Shown here: one piece after another, positions 1-11,498 of the stretch
Position numbering within the stretch: position 1 is the stretch's first letter
Layout: every line of letters begins with the position of its first letter
Assembly (NCBI RefSeq): GCF_016906535.1
Contig: NC_057373.1
Coordinates: 62,001 to 126,000, forward strand
Length of the DNA: 64,000 nucleotides
Origin: Rhizoctonia solani
Taxonomy: Eukaryota > Basidiomycota > Agaricomycetes > Cantharellales > Ceratobasidiaceae
Direction of reading: 5' to 3'
Program-made: the position numbers and the translations under genes
The notes under the pieces: generated by a model
Databases searched by the model: none
What the model saw: only the letters and a program-made list of their open reading frames with translations
What the model was told of the DNA's origin: nothing

Positions 1-1580
1 AATCGGTGCTACAATCATCAAGCTCATTGAGCACTCTCGAAGCGGAAAACTCCAGCGAGAGCTCTATCGAATTGTTCGAAGATTCCTCAGTTCCTATATT
101 GCCACCGATCCTCGATAATTGGGGGAACAATTTAACCTTGCCCACATTACCAGCGTTCACGACACCATCATTCATCCCACAGAACAGGAGCTTTATTCTC
201 TGTGTCTACGACTGCCCAAAGCTCTGCTCCAGCACAAGGTCTATCATATCCTCAAGGGAGTTGGCTCAGACCCTCGTTGATCTCGAATGAAACGGCGCCC
301 TTCCTGGAATCCAGTCACCCACATTCGTCTTCCATAGGCCAAAACTACTCGTCGAGTGATTACTACGAAGCATATCGCACAAACGGGATAGCCTCTAATT
401 CTCCGCTGGGGTAGCAAGAGTGGCTTCATAGCGAAGATAAACGAGGACATGCGTATGGACTGCTAGACCATATGATAGAAGTGTGTCATCTTCTTACCTT
501 ACAATGCATTTACTAAACAAGCGAAACAGGTGGTATCCCTACAAGTTTTGTTCGGTACCGCTTCGCCTTACACTGGATCTCCTCCAAACTGCCCTCCCCG
601 TATTCCTGGCAGCATGCCCTTCAGCTCGCCCTCCCCACATGCTGGACATTTTATTAAAAGGGGGACTTAACCTGAGTCATTTTGTGGCGGCGGATGTGGC
701 GATCTGCGTTACGACTGGTAGACCACTTTTGTGTAGGTTAGTCCATTTTCTTCAACCCTTTTAATTGAAACAAAGTGGCTTTGGTAATCGCGCGAGTAAT
801 TGACTTATCTTTGTGGATGTTAGGTACCATGTTCCTTGGTCACTCGATCTCTGTAACGAGTTTATGGAGAAAGTCGAGAATCAAGGGTCGCAATGGCTCT
901 TTGGGATTCCAGATCAGTTTATCCTACTGATTGGTTACATCGATGGACTTGTCAAGAATGCCACAGCCGCAGGGATCACTGTAGATTCAGGGCTACTAGC
1001 GCAGATTGAGGATGATGTCAGAAGAATCCAAGTTTCACCCTGCGAGAGCAACGATCCGTCCTTGGTCGCAAGGATGGCCGTCCAACAGTGCTGGCGAGAG
1101 GCTGTAATTGTATATCTTATGGTGAGTTTACGCTTTCTCAATCTTCTTTATATTTTTAGTGTCTTGTCGTGATGCTAATTATTCGAAAACGACAGGCACT
1201 GGGTGGGGCACATGCACTTGATCCTCGAGTAGGGCCCAGACGGGATTCATGAGGCTGGTGAAATCAATTAAGCCCGGACGGAACCCGGATGGTTTTTTAG
1301 TGATTCCGATGATCGTTGTGTCGTCGCGTGGTGCCCCTTCAGCCCTACAATTTCACTCATCGCAACCATTCAATTGGTGGCAGTGGCCTCAACCAAGCGT
1401 TCTCATCGACAACTCATTACATCGCGCATTCTCTCTTTACCTGAATGCGCACATCCCAGTGCTGCGGGGAACGAAATGATGCTTACATTAATGGAAGTTT
1501 GGGCCAAGACCGACTTGGAGTGTCGGCCACCACTGTGGAATGATTTGAGAGAGGCATGTATGAAGGTTACGGGTGTCTAA
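1..1580 (+). pseudogene. Copy A: 3' part of array regulator gene, decayed
   Basis: This is a partial member of the regulator family; its 5' end lies outside the window. Readable exons are about 484-736 (ends with a TTGRP-like motif), 824-1121 (contains GIPDQFILL and CWREAV), 1196-1317 and about 1383-1580 (ends with KVTGV and a TAA stop). The 1196-1317 exon is 122 nt instead of the family's 126. A 4-nt loss near 1232-1237 creates a TGA near 1248, and the acceptor before the last exon reads TG where siblings have AG. Positions 1-420 read as Ser/Pro-rich sequence, possibly linker, but the motif LPFVL and the exon following it were not found. I infer a pseudogene. If the 4-nt gap were an assembly error, only the acceptor problem would remain. 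Confidence 0.7.
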
Positions 1581-2788
1581 TTTTATGGGAATGTATGTGC
1601 CCTTATTGCTCAACCTAGCTTAGCTAGATTGGATTCTAATATTGCGTTATAATGTATACATCCGCGGGAGCTTGGTTAACGGGTCTGTGAATGCATTCAT
1701 AATGACATAAAGCTTGTGAAGAAAAATGAATGCTACTCATGGCAATCAAAGCTCAATTCAATAAAATTTGTGGATAGTTACAATATGTGCTGAACGGCAG
1801 TTCCATCGGGTACATAAACATAATGTCTCTCTGCTCAGGGACTATCTATAGCAGAAACATATTGGTATATGCCAATGATAACCACAAAGTTTATGATATC
1901 ACCCAAAGCTATGTATCTTACGCTGTTTATAAGTATAGCTCTTGTGGAGCAACATATACTCAATGTCAAATATTCTATGTCACTCCTAGTTCCCTGACTG
2001 TCCCTTGGCTGTAGGTTATGTTCTGGCCCCATGATTGTACTACCTTTGTTAACAAATCATTTCCCACTTAACAACTTGATGTGAACAGTGCCAGTAATGA
2101 ATACATGCCATACATACAGTGGGCCACAAATCAAATGGGACATGTGACTGTGATACAGGAAAGTAGTCATTGCTTGAAAATGGGTTAAGATATGTAGAAT
2201 GGGGTATGTTTCCATAAGAATTTCTTCTAAATTTGTTGTCCTAAATTGGTCTGTTGGGAGAGGATGAATTTGGCCCACACAGCAGAGGCTGTGCTAGGCT
2301 GTGCCAGTGCTTGGACCCCATGCACAGGACTTCACTCCCTTTTCAACAAAGGGTGTGCAGTGGGCACAGGACTTGGACAGCATGTGTCCAGACTTAGATT
2401 GGATCTCAGATCATGCTTTGCTGTGGCGTTGTTGTACAGTAATTGACCAGACTTAGAATAGGAATACAATCTTCAGGGTCTATTTGAAATTTAATGACTA
2501 TGAGCATTGGGGACAACTTAGACAATTTTGTTCTTCTCCTCACCTGCGCCACAATGTATCAAAGTCAACACCTAGCACACATGGCAAAGTACAATACAGA
2601 AACATTACTAAAAGCAAAGGAAAAGGCTAGAAAGGCAAGCTTAATTCATCTAAGTTTAATCAATTTGAGCTTCATGGTAGTTTACAGTCCAAGAAACATA
2701 TCTCTGACTGCTTGCTTGGCCAGAAGAGGCTCTGCAACTGCTTAAAATGTTATCCATTTTGGTATCACCAGAAGCCAGGGACTATAGC
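1581..2788. other. AT-rich intergenic stretch, nothing recognised
   Basis: This stretch lies between copy A and the direct repeats. Only short open frames are present, without family motifs or convincing splice structure. No RNA gene or LTR ends were recognised. Confidence 0.5.
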
Positions 2789-3303
2789 TGTTATGGATAT
2801 GACATTTCTTCAATAATCTGTACTTATTTTATTAATTACACCAGTAATACTACAGTAAATAAAATGAGATAAAGATGCAACTAGGGTTTTCAAGGTCCCT
2901 CTATCCAATCGCAACCTTTACAAGACCTATAAGCCTTGGGAATCCCTCAATATGCAATATCTTTTGCATATATGCTGTTTTCTCACTCATTTAAATATAC
3001 ATAAATTGAGCTGAGTAGATAAACAGTAACAAGCAATATTTCTCTTGTTTGTAGTATTTATCATTCAAGATTCTATCTTGTGGCTACGCACAGAAATATT
3101 CAGGGTCCCCCCTGTTGCATAGGCAAGTGCTCCGCGCTTAATCAGCGCTTAAGTGCCGACGCACTAAATGCGCCTTTTCTCCATCCCCCGGCATCCCACA
3201 CTGCCGAATCGCTTGCGCTTAGGTGCGCTTGTTTGTACGCTCCAGAACGCTGGGTCAAACACCCAAAACGGACAACATTTGGCAGAGTTATGCCTCATTT
3301 ACT
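2789..3303. repeat. Direct repeat, copy 1
   Basis: A unit of about 515 bp starting TGTTATGGATATGAC and ending near TTTGGCAGAGTTATGCC recurs in the same orientation at 3317-3827, 13 bp downstream. The two are clearly homologous with scattered substitutions and small indels. The TG start and upstream position suggest fragments of an LTR, but no CA end or internal coding was identified. Confidence 0.75.
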
Positions 3304-3316
3304 GTAAGTACCCAAT

Positions 3317-3827
3317 TGTTATGGATATGACATTTCTTCTTTAATCTGTACTTATTTTATTAATTACACTAGTAATCTCACAGTAAATAATGAGATAAAG
3401 ATGCGAACTAAGGTTTTCAAGGTCCCTCTATCCAATAGTGACCTTTACAAAACCTACAAACCTCAGGAATACCCTCAATATGCAATGCCTTTGCATATAT
3501 GCTGTTCTCACTCATTTAAATATATTAAATTCAGCTGAGTAGATAACAGTAACAAGTAATATTTCTCTTGTTTGTAGCATTTATTATTCAAGATTCTATC
3601 TTGTGGCTACACACAGAAATATTCAGGGTCCCCCCTGTCGCATAGGCAAGTGCTCCGGCGCTTAATCAGCCCTTAAGCGCCGACGCACTAAATGCGCCTT
3701 TTCCCATCACTCGGGCATCTCACACTGCCGAATCACTTGCGCTTAGGTGCGCATGTTGTGCGCTCCAGAACGCTGGGTCAAACTCCCAAAACGGACAACA
3801 TTTGGCAGAGTTATGCCCCATTTACTG
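3317..3827. repeat. Direct repeat, copy 2
   Basis: This is the second copy of the 2789-3303 unit, same orientation. Both carry GCGCTTAA-type palindromes also seen in the gypsy LTRs of this window. It runs into a different downstream sequence than copy 1. Confidence 0.75.
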
Positions 3828-4605
3828 GACATCTAAGGACTCACACAGGTAAATACTGCCTTGGGGCAAACATTGCCTTGGGGCAAATATTCGGAACTGT
3901 TATTATTTACCATGTACCAAGGTATTGGCTCTCAAGTGTTTCAGTTGCCACATGTACCTCCTGTACCCCCTCTTGGTATCAATCATGTATATACTTGTTT
4001 GTGCACCTTCTCAGGGTATAAAAGGACCCTGTGAAGATGCTTCTAATGCATCCATTTATCCACTCTTATATTGACATATACACACAAGCCTTTAACAGCT
4101 TATCTGCGCATTTACTCCAGTGATTGACTCACTGTAAATAGCATAGGAGGTTATTCAGTGCACTAAGACCATAGGCCAGTCCCAACAGACAGGGTAACTT
4201 ATTAGTGTACTTACTGCAACCCTGTGCCCCTTGACTGTCACAGTTGTTGAGTTCAACATTGAGTATAGTGCAACAATACTGTAAGGATTGTTGTGATTGA
4301 GTGATAGTGTTTCAATCCACCATACCCCCCATATTGTAGATAGCTTTATCTACAATATCTCAGAAATCCTAGATATATTTTAGGTAAACCCCATAAGTCT
4401 TAAGTCTTACTTAAGCATCCATAAGTCCTATACTTATTAGGCAAATCCTATAAATCCTGTACATTAGTCAGGTAACCCTCTTACCTAAGGTACTATCCCA
4501 GAGACCTTAAGTATACATACTCTTAGTCACTTAGGCTTAAGTAACATTAGTCTAAGGTGCTATGCATAACCAACCACCTGTACTTCATAGTTGCTAGACT
4601 ATTTG
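3828..4605. other. Non-coding, possible promoter-bearing LTR remnant
   Basis: No gene is visible. A TGTTATTATT start near 3897 is followed by a TATAAAAG box near 4017, the arrangement expected of a retroelement LTR promoter. I could not define a 3' end or a target duplication. The stretch ends at the TTAGG target duplication of Gypsy-1. Confidence 0.3.
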
Positions 4606-4610
4606 TTAGG

Positions 4611-5178
4611 TGTTGTAGACACAAAACAATACCAGGGAATTTATTCCCATTTTCTCAAATTTAAACAAAGACAAACAGACAACATTTTCAATCACGTGAT
4701 CTTGGCGCTTATATCACACACCAAGCGCCAAGCCATGTCCCCATCCGTGCTTACTCAGCACCCATAGCCACCTCCACCTATGACGTCATCATGACATGTC
4801 AGTGACACGTATGCATGAGTAAGACTGACTGCAGAGCAGGGTTCTTATTTGATACGGTTTTGCATATAGTGTATTTGTAATTAACTCACCTGTAGATATA
4901 AGGAGGACAACCAACCATGGTAACACCCAGGTCAATTACCTCTTGTTGCATCCCATCTGTACAAGGGCCTTCCAGCCCAGATCCACTAAGTAGCCTACAA
5001 TGCCTTAAGCATTGACTCCACTGTACATACATAGCTAGCCATTGCCCATACAGCCTTGGTCACTGTTGTTAGTAGTTAGACGCTGTAGGGTAAACTCCGC
5101 CGCCTTAAGCGGTACCTTGTATTAGATACACAGCCACAAGCGCCTGCGCCCTTGATGTCCTTACAGATGTCTAGGACA
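4611..5178 (+). repeat. Gypsy-1 5' LTR
   Basis: The 568-bp LTR starts TGTTGTAGAC and ends CTAGGACA. It is directly preceded by TTAGG and closely matches the 574-bp 3' LTR at 17682-18255. It contains a CACGTG palindrome, a TGACGTCA site, a TATA-like box and several GCCTTAAGC palindromes. The following CTAGGTAATTGACC is shared with Gypsy-2 and is where a primer-binding site would lie. Confidence 0.9.
4693..4903 (+). promoter_or_regulatory. Gypsy-1 LTR promoter motifs: CACGTG, TGACGTCA, TATA-like
   Basis: CACGTG at 4693-4698 sits inside a longer ATCACGTGAT palindrome. TGACGTCA, a perfect CRE/ATF-type site, is at 4781-4788, and a GATATAAGG box is near 4895-4903. The 3' LTR repeats them at 17764-17769, 17852-17859 and near 17968. 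bHLH and bZIP factors bind such sites in fungi; use in this organism is inference. Confidence 0.5.
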
Positions 5179-5669
5179 CTAGGTAATTGACCTTAAGTTG
5201 GTTGCAAACCATGCTCACTAGCACACCCACCTTTTAGCCCAACAACAAGAAGACCCCTAGTACTAGCACAAGGGAAATCAGGTGATTGGGATTGCCTTTT
5301 GCTGTCAATAATCAAACCAGCGTTGTCCCCACCTAGTACCAAATTGCTATAAGGCTAACGGGTTCTAATTGTCCGCATACCACAGGTTGCTGCACCCTTT
5401 GTTTAGCAACCCTAGACAGCCAATCCACCTGCTTGCAGAAGCACTGCCCTGTATCACGCCTGTCCACGGCAGCTGATCAGGGTAAGAACTGTCCAACGCT
5501 AGGCCGGTTGAGGCAAGGGTTTAGTGTACACACACAATAAAGCGCTCATAAGTCCTGACATAGGCACCTACTAGTTCCCCCCCACTCTATCACCATTACC
5601 TCCTGCACTCCCCCTTGATCTTCCTCTTGGGCAACCTCCCACACTGGACGCTTGTACCCCACACACTCC
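5179..5669 (+). other. Gypsy-1 5' leader
   Basis: This is the non-coding leader between the 5' LTR and the gag region. Part of it (around 5240-5390) resembles the leader of Gypsy-3 around 19855-20000, so the two families share untranslated sequence. Confidence 0.6.
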
Positions 5670-7058
5670 ATGGCAACCTGCTCCTGGCCACCCTCTCAAG
5701 CCTGCTCCCCTTGATCAGGGAGAGCTGGGACCCCTTTTTCCACCAGCCTCCCCTGAGCTTGGCAAAGTCTCTCTTGAGCAGGTCATCCGCCTCCTTTGGG
5801 GACTCCAGTCCCAAGTCAACTGCATTGAGCGGACCCTCTTGGAACAAACCAAGATTAATCAAGAGGTTTGCACCAATGCCAAAAATATCTCCCAGACAGT
5901 CAATGTTATCAAGAATGGGCTTGCCCAACTCCAGCACTCCTGGGCCCCCACACCCCTGAAGATCAAAAACCCCTTGCAGTTGAGGAACTCCCCAGGCTGC
6001 GCCCAAACCAAGCCTATTGGCAAGGTTCAACCCTACCTTGGGGACCCAGCCCCTATCATCCCCACAGGGCCCCCCAGGCACAACCCCCTATCCTTCTTCA
6101 ACCCCTATCCCTCCTTGTCTTTCCCTTCAGGACCGGCTCCAGCAGCCCCCACAGTCCCTCCAGCAACCCCTGCAGCCCCTGCAGCAGCACCCCAAGCCAC
6201 TCCGGCTCTGCCTCCAGCCCACTCCACTGTAAAAGTGGACCACCCAGATGCCTTCAAAGGCAAAATTGGCTTGGAGGCCAAACAGTGGCTAACCTGTATG
6301 CTGGCCTGGGTTTGTCTCAATCAAGGGCAGTTTCCCTTGGACCTGGAAACCCTGAGCTTCCTACTCATGAATATGACAGAAGCAGCTGGAGCCTGGGCCC
6401 ATCCCACTTGGACCAACTAGGGTCCCATTGCGCACTCATCCAGACCGTAGATGAGTTCAAACCAAGTTCCTGGCCGCCTTTGGCAACCCCAATGCAACCC
6501 AAGCAGCGGAGCGGAAATTGCTTCCCTCACTCAGACCGCACTTGTGCTGAATACATTACTAAGTTCTGCACGCTGCAAATGGAACTTGACTGGAATGACG
6601 CCGCACTCCGTGGCCAGTTTGCAAGGACTCCACTGGGAGGTCCAAAAACAGATTGCCACAAGGGAGAGGCAACCACGCACCTTGAGGGAGCTGCAAGATG
6701 CTGCCCTCATTATAGACAATGCCCTCCATGAGGAGAGCCAGCCACCCGCCACAGGGTAGTAAGTCTGGAAAATCTTCCACCACCCCCAATCAGGGGCAAG
6801 TACCGGCCAACAGGCCACCAAAACCAGTCCCCTTTCCTCCAATCCCAACTATGTTTTGGAGGAAGAACGCAACTGCCGCCGCGCAGAGGGTCTATGTGTC
6901 AAATGTGGCAAACCCAGGCATAAATTTGCTGAATGCTGGACTGGATGGAAGGCTACCCCAAAGGAGGATAAGGGGAAAGCCAAGGAAACTGCCAAGATTG
7001 GCAAGGACTCTGAGTACCAATTGGGAAAAGAGACTCTGTTGTGTTTTAGAAATCTGTA
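5670..7058 (+). pseudogene. Gypsy-1 gag, frameshifted
   Basis: The nucleocapsid/capsid precursor survives as three overlapping frames. An early frame through 5839-6420 contains KVDHPDAFKGK and WLTCMLAWV. A shifted piece contains DQLGSHCALIQ. A third frame, 6856-7059, carries the zinc knuckle CVKCGKPRHKFAEC (C-x2-C-x4-H-x4-C). An ATG GCA ACC at 5670 is shared with Gypsy-2 but soon meets a stop in its own frame, so the true start is uncertain. The gag frame reaches the GGGAAAA heptamer at 7023-7029. Several indels are needed to restore it, so it cannot be expressed as a whole. Confidence 0.8.
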
Positions 7059-7059
7059 A

Positions 7060-7813
7060 TATATCAAATAGTTCCAATAGAAATGCCCCCTTGTTTACAA
7101 TTTCAATTCAACCAGAGAGAAAGCAGAACCACTAAGTCCTGATTGACTCGGCCCACCTCCTCCTTCCTACCCCACACACCGCCAAGGTACTATGCCTTCC
7201 CCTAATAGATCTCCCTGCACCACGCACTGTTACTATGCTTGATGGGTCAAGCCCCCAGGCTGGAAAATCTGGAAGAAGGCAAACCTAACCTTCTCCTTTG
7301 ATGGCAAGCATATGACAGAAACCTTCCTAATTTGCAACACAGGGTCTCACGCCGCCATCTTGGGACTGAAATGGTTGGACGCCCATAACCCAGAGATAGA
7401 TTGGAACCAACGTACCCTTTCCTTTCCCCATGCGCCGCCAGAACATGTAGCCATTGCCAAGGAAGAGGAAGCCAACAAGAACCCCCTAGAAGGAGTACCC
7501 TCCAAATATCACCAATACGCCAAGGTGTTTGGAGAAGAATTCAATAAGCTTCCCCCTCATTGGCATTACAACATTGGGATTGAACTCACTGAGGAAGGAC
7601 CCCTTAATTCTCCTCTTTACAGTATGACAGATGCCAAGTCCGCCACACTCAAGGACTGGCTCAGGGACAAATTGAAAGCCAGGAAGATCTGCCCTAGCAA
7701 GTTGTCAATCAGTTCCCCTGTCATGTTTGTTCCCAAAAAGGATGGCTCCCACCATTTGGTAGTTGACTACTGTTGCCTAAACACCAGACCAAGAAAAACA
7801 TGTACCTGCTACC
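7060..7813 (+). pseudogene. Gypsy-1 pol part 1: protease and RT N-terminus
   Basis: This piece begins with the pol-side motif ISIQPE and a damaged aspartic protease, where LIDS is followed by a deletion that removes the GAT of the sibling LIDSGAT motif. The 7312-7821 frame reads clearly as protease C-terminus and RT N-terminus ([28 protein letters not shown]). It is interrupted after LLP by the solo LTR at 7814. Joining across that LTR gives [14 protein letters not shown], as in Gypsy-2. Confidence 0.85.
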
Positions 7814-8237
7814 TGTCATGACCCATGCCTTTGCTGGCATGTCTCCTGACCAAGCCACCTACTAATAGGATATTCCACAGTCTTTAGAAGGCCGCATATA
7901 CTCACATATATGCAGTCAGAACTGTCATTACTCTAAGGGCTCATGACTTAGAGACTGACAGTCCACCAGGTCACATGACCTCCCCCCCTCCAGTCCTTTA
8001 TCAAATACTATACTAAACTACTACGGATTGAGGTGGGGGGGGGATGACATAATCTCTTCTATAATAATATATTATTCAGACCTTGCCCGCGGGCATTAAC
8101 ATTGCCCGCGGCTAGGGGGGCGGGGGGAGTGCAACGTCCCCCAGCAATATATTATTCATATATCACTGTGCATCACATATACTATATATATCTTTGACAG
8201 TGGATATGGTAATAACCTTTCCATATGGGTTATGACA
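7814..8237. mobile_element. Solo LTR inserted in Gypsy-1 RT
   Basis: The 424-bp sequence starts TGTCATGACC and ends TTATGACA. It is bounded by the exact duplication CTACC (7809-7813 and 8238-8242). Removing it with one duplication copy restores the RT reading frame. It has no internal coding, which is typical of LTR-LTR recombination. Its termini resemble those of the solo LTR at 16822-17268. Confidence 0.9.
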
Positions 8238-8686
8238 CTACCCCATCCAGACAACCTCATGGCCCAACTCCGTGGTGCCAAGGTTTTTACTAAACTGGAC
8301 CTACAATGGGTTACAATAACATCCAAGTTAAGGAAGGTGATGAATGGAAGACTGCTTTCCGCACCAAATATGGCTTGTACAAGTCCCTAGTCATGACCTT
8401 TGGCCTGACCAATGCGCCCGCAGCTTTCCAACACTTCATGAACAAGCTGTTCAAAGAGCTGCTGGATGTATGCATCATCATATACCTTGATGACATCCTG
8501 ATCTACTCCAAGGATGACGTATCCCACACACAGCACGTCCATGAGGTTTTACGGCGCCTAATGGAAACAGTTATTCTGCAAGGCCTCAAAATGTACCTTC
8601 CATGTCACCTCTGTGGAATATTTAGGAATCATTGTCTCCAACAAAGGTTTCAGCCTGGATAAGCTCAAGATCCAGGCAGTACGGAT
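8238..8686 (+). pseudogene. Gypsy-1 pol part 2: RT core
   Basis: This RT segment includes [25 protein letters not shown] and the catalytic YLDD box. A frameshift near 8575 moves the frame; [23 protein letters not shown] follows in another frame. The sequence stops abruptly at 8686, where Gypsy-2 is inserted, and resumes at 15075 with [12 protein letters not shown]. Confidence 0.9.
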
Positions 8687-9242
8687 TGTCCTAGACGTCT
8701 GTAAGGACATTGAGGTGCGGGCGCTTGTGGCCGTGCTAATACAAGAACCGCTTAAGGCGGCGATGGGGAACCCTACAACGACAAACCAACTATCTACGGT
8801 GACCACGCGCTATAAGGCGGCGGCGAGCTACGTATGTACAGCAAACAACGCTTAAGGCGTGAACTAAGTGCTTACTGGGTATAAGGCCCTCGTACAAAGT
8901 GGGATGCAACAAGAGGTAACGACCTGGGTGTTACCATGGTTGGTTGGCCTCCTTATATATTCTACAAGCTAGCTAATTACAAATGCAGTATATCAAATAT
9001 TGTATCAAATAAGAACCCCGCTCCGCAGTTGGCCTTACTCATGCATACGTGTCACTGACGTGTCATGGTGATGTCATCAGGTGGAGGTGGCTACGTGTGC
9101 TGAGGTAAGCGCGGATGGGACGTGGCTTGGCGCTTAGCGTATATAAGCGCCGATGTCACGTGATTGAAATGTTCTCCAATTGCCTTTGTTTAAATTCGAG
9201 GAATTGGGAATAAATTCCCTGGTATTGATTGTGTCTACGACA
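8687..9242 (-). repeat. Gypsy-2 3' LTR
   Basis: On the plus strand it runs from TGTCCTAGACG to GTGTCTACGACA. The adjacent internal base run at 9243-9260 is the complement of a polypurine tract (AAGGGGGGGGCAG-like), which marks this as the 3' LTR. It is homologous to 14505-15074. Confidence 0.9.
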
Positions 9243-11498
9243 CTGCCCCCCCTTTAAGGGCCTTGGCAGCGCCGAGGCCTTTTCCTTCATTTCCCTTTCA
9301 AACTTTTTCAGGATTTTTCGGCGTTCTTGAGGTTTTCCCTTGGTTCCCAGGTATTCTCCTCTGACCCATAGCCTTTCCACTTGACCCTGAAAAACCATTC
9401 TCCATTCCTATTTTCCATGTCCGTGATTCCTTCCACCTCGTATTCCTCTTCTCTGTCCACGGTAACTGGGGCGGCCGGTTTTCAAACGCGCGTTTATTGT
9501 CCCTTTTCACCTTTGACAACAATCCCACATAGAAGACATTATGGATTCTCATGGAGGTGGGAGTTCTAGACGGTATGCTCGGTTGGAGATTTTCTTGGTT
9601 ATTTTGAAGGGTCCTAGCCGTTGTTCTGTTAACTTAGGACTCAGGTTTTTAGCTTTACATTCCTGGCGTCGAGCCAGGCTTCTTCCCCTTCTTCAAAACT
9701 GATTGGTTCTCCTTCTCCGGCTGTCATGCGTGTTTTTGATTGCCGGAGCGCCGCCTCTATTTCCCGCCATTGAGATTCCATCTGGGAGGCCATGTTGTCT
9801 GCCTTGGGACGTTGGTAGGGACATTGCTTGGTGTGAGTGAGGGTTCCCATCCATGTAGCGCCTTGAACGGAGATTTGCCGGTACTACTGTGTACTGCGTT
9901 ATTGTACGCAAATTCCGCCATAGTAACATTTGACCCAATCCCTTTGGTTAATCCCTGAGTAAGCCCTTAGGAAGTGCTCAACCGTGGGGTTTACCCGTTC
10001 CGTTTGTCCGTTGCTCTGCGGGTGGTAGGCTGAGGAGAAGTGGGGTCTATCCCTAATTTTTTGTACAATGCTTTGAGGAACTTGTTATTAAAGACCCTTC
10101 CTTGATCAGATACCGTTTTTTCAGGCATTCCGTATTTTTCCAGACATGTCGTAGGAAGAGATCTGCCAATTCGGGAGCTTCAACTTCTTAGAACATTCCA
10201 CCAGTATTACGTATTTGGTGAAACTGTCCACAATGACTAGTATAGAGTCGTAAGCTCCGTCCTTGGGTAGATTGACAATCATTTGTAGGATATGTGTTGC
10301 CAGGGGCGGGACGGCGTTTCTAACGGTTGCGGAGGAATGGAGGCGTACTTTGGCTTGCGGATTTGTTGGCATGTTTCACAGGAGTCTACGTGCCAGTAAG
10401 TATCTGCGCGGATTCGGGCCAATAGTAGTTCCTAGAGACTAGTTCCAATGTTGTTGTCTACCCGGGTGCCCGGCTAGAGGCTGTCGTGGTATATGCGGAG
10501 TAGGTCTGTCCGTAGCGTTCCAGTATCTGGTACCACAATCCTTCCCTGATAGAAGAGCAGGCTGCTTCCATTTGGTAATCTTTGAAAGCTTGTTTGATAG
10601 AAGGCGGGGCTTTTGACTCGTTCTGTAGGAATTGGAGTATTTCCTCCAGGGATTCGTCCTGATCCAGGGATGCTTTGATCTGGCGTTGCAGCTCCTTTTG
10701 GGTGTGACTAGGGCAACGTTGGCAAATACAGGGTTGGGGAGCATGGTCTGGTTGGCAGGTGGTATATCGGCATGGTCCAATCGGCATGAGAGCGCGTCTG
10801 GCTTCCCTGATTGTTTCCCGGACGGTAGACAATCTGGAAGTTGTATCCGGCTAGTAGTAGGTGCCATCTGGCGTGACGTTGGTTGAATGTACGGGACTCC
10901 TTCCAATACTCCAGGTTGCGGTGATCCGTGAAGACGGTGATGGGATGTGCAGTGCCTTCCAAGAATATACGCCAATACTCAAAGGAGCGAATGATTGCTA
11001 GAAGCTCCTTATTGTGTGTGTCATAATTTTGCTCAGCTCCCTTGAATGATTCCAACAAGAAGCCCAGAGGATGTAGGCGTCCGTCTTCCTGCCGTTGGCT
11101 GAGTATGGATCCAGTGCTGCTCCTGAGGCGTCCGTCTCCAAGAAGTAGGGTTTGGAGGGATCAGCGTGACATAGTACTGGAGCGTTGGTAATGGCGTCCT
11201 TTAATCCTTGGAATGCTTCTTGTTCCCTAGTATCCCATCTCCATGGTACATCCTTTTTGACCAGGTATGTAATGGCCTGGCCATATGGCTGAAGTTGGCA
11301 ACAAAACGGCGTAGGAAATTGGCAAAACCCAGGAACAATTGTACTTCTTTGACCTTAGTGGGTGTAGGCCATTCTTGGACCGCCTGGATTTTGAGCTTAT
11401 CCAGACTGAACCCTTATCTGATACAATTATTCCTAGATATTCTACTGAGGTGACGTGGAATGTGCACTTAGATGCCTTACAGAACAATTGGTTATTCA
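9243..11498 (-). pseudogene. Gypsy-2 pol C-terminal half: RNase H, integrase, chromodomain
   Basis: The minus-strand pieces appear in order. 11227-11499 has [10 protein letters not shown] (end of RT). 10708-11058 has NKELLAI, FTDHRNLEYW and AGYNFQIVYRPG (RNase H). 10458-10832 covers the linker before the integrase zinc domain. 10121-10372 has the integrase core start (VIVDSFTKYVILVE). 9641-9850 has PISFEEGEEAWLDARNVKLK, and 9298-9552 has MRIHNVFYVGLLSKVK leading to a damaged chromodomain. At least five frameshifts separate the pieces. Order and identity match the plus-strand Gypsy-1 product at 15075-17665. Confidence 0.88.
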
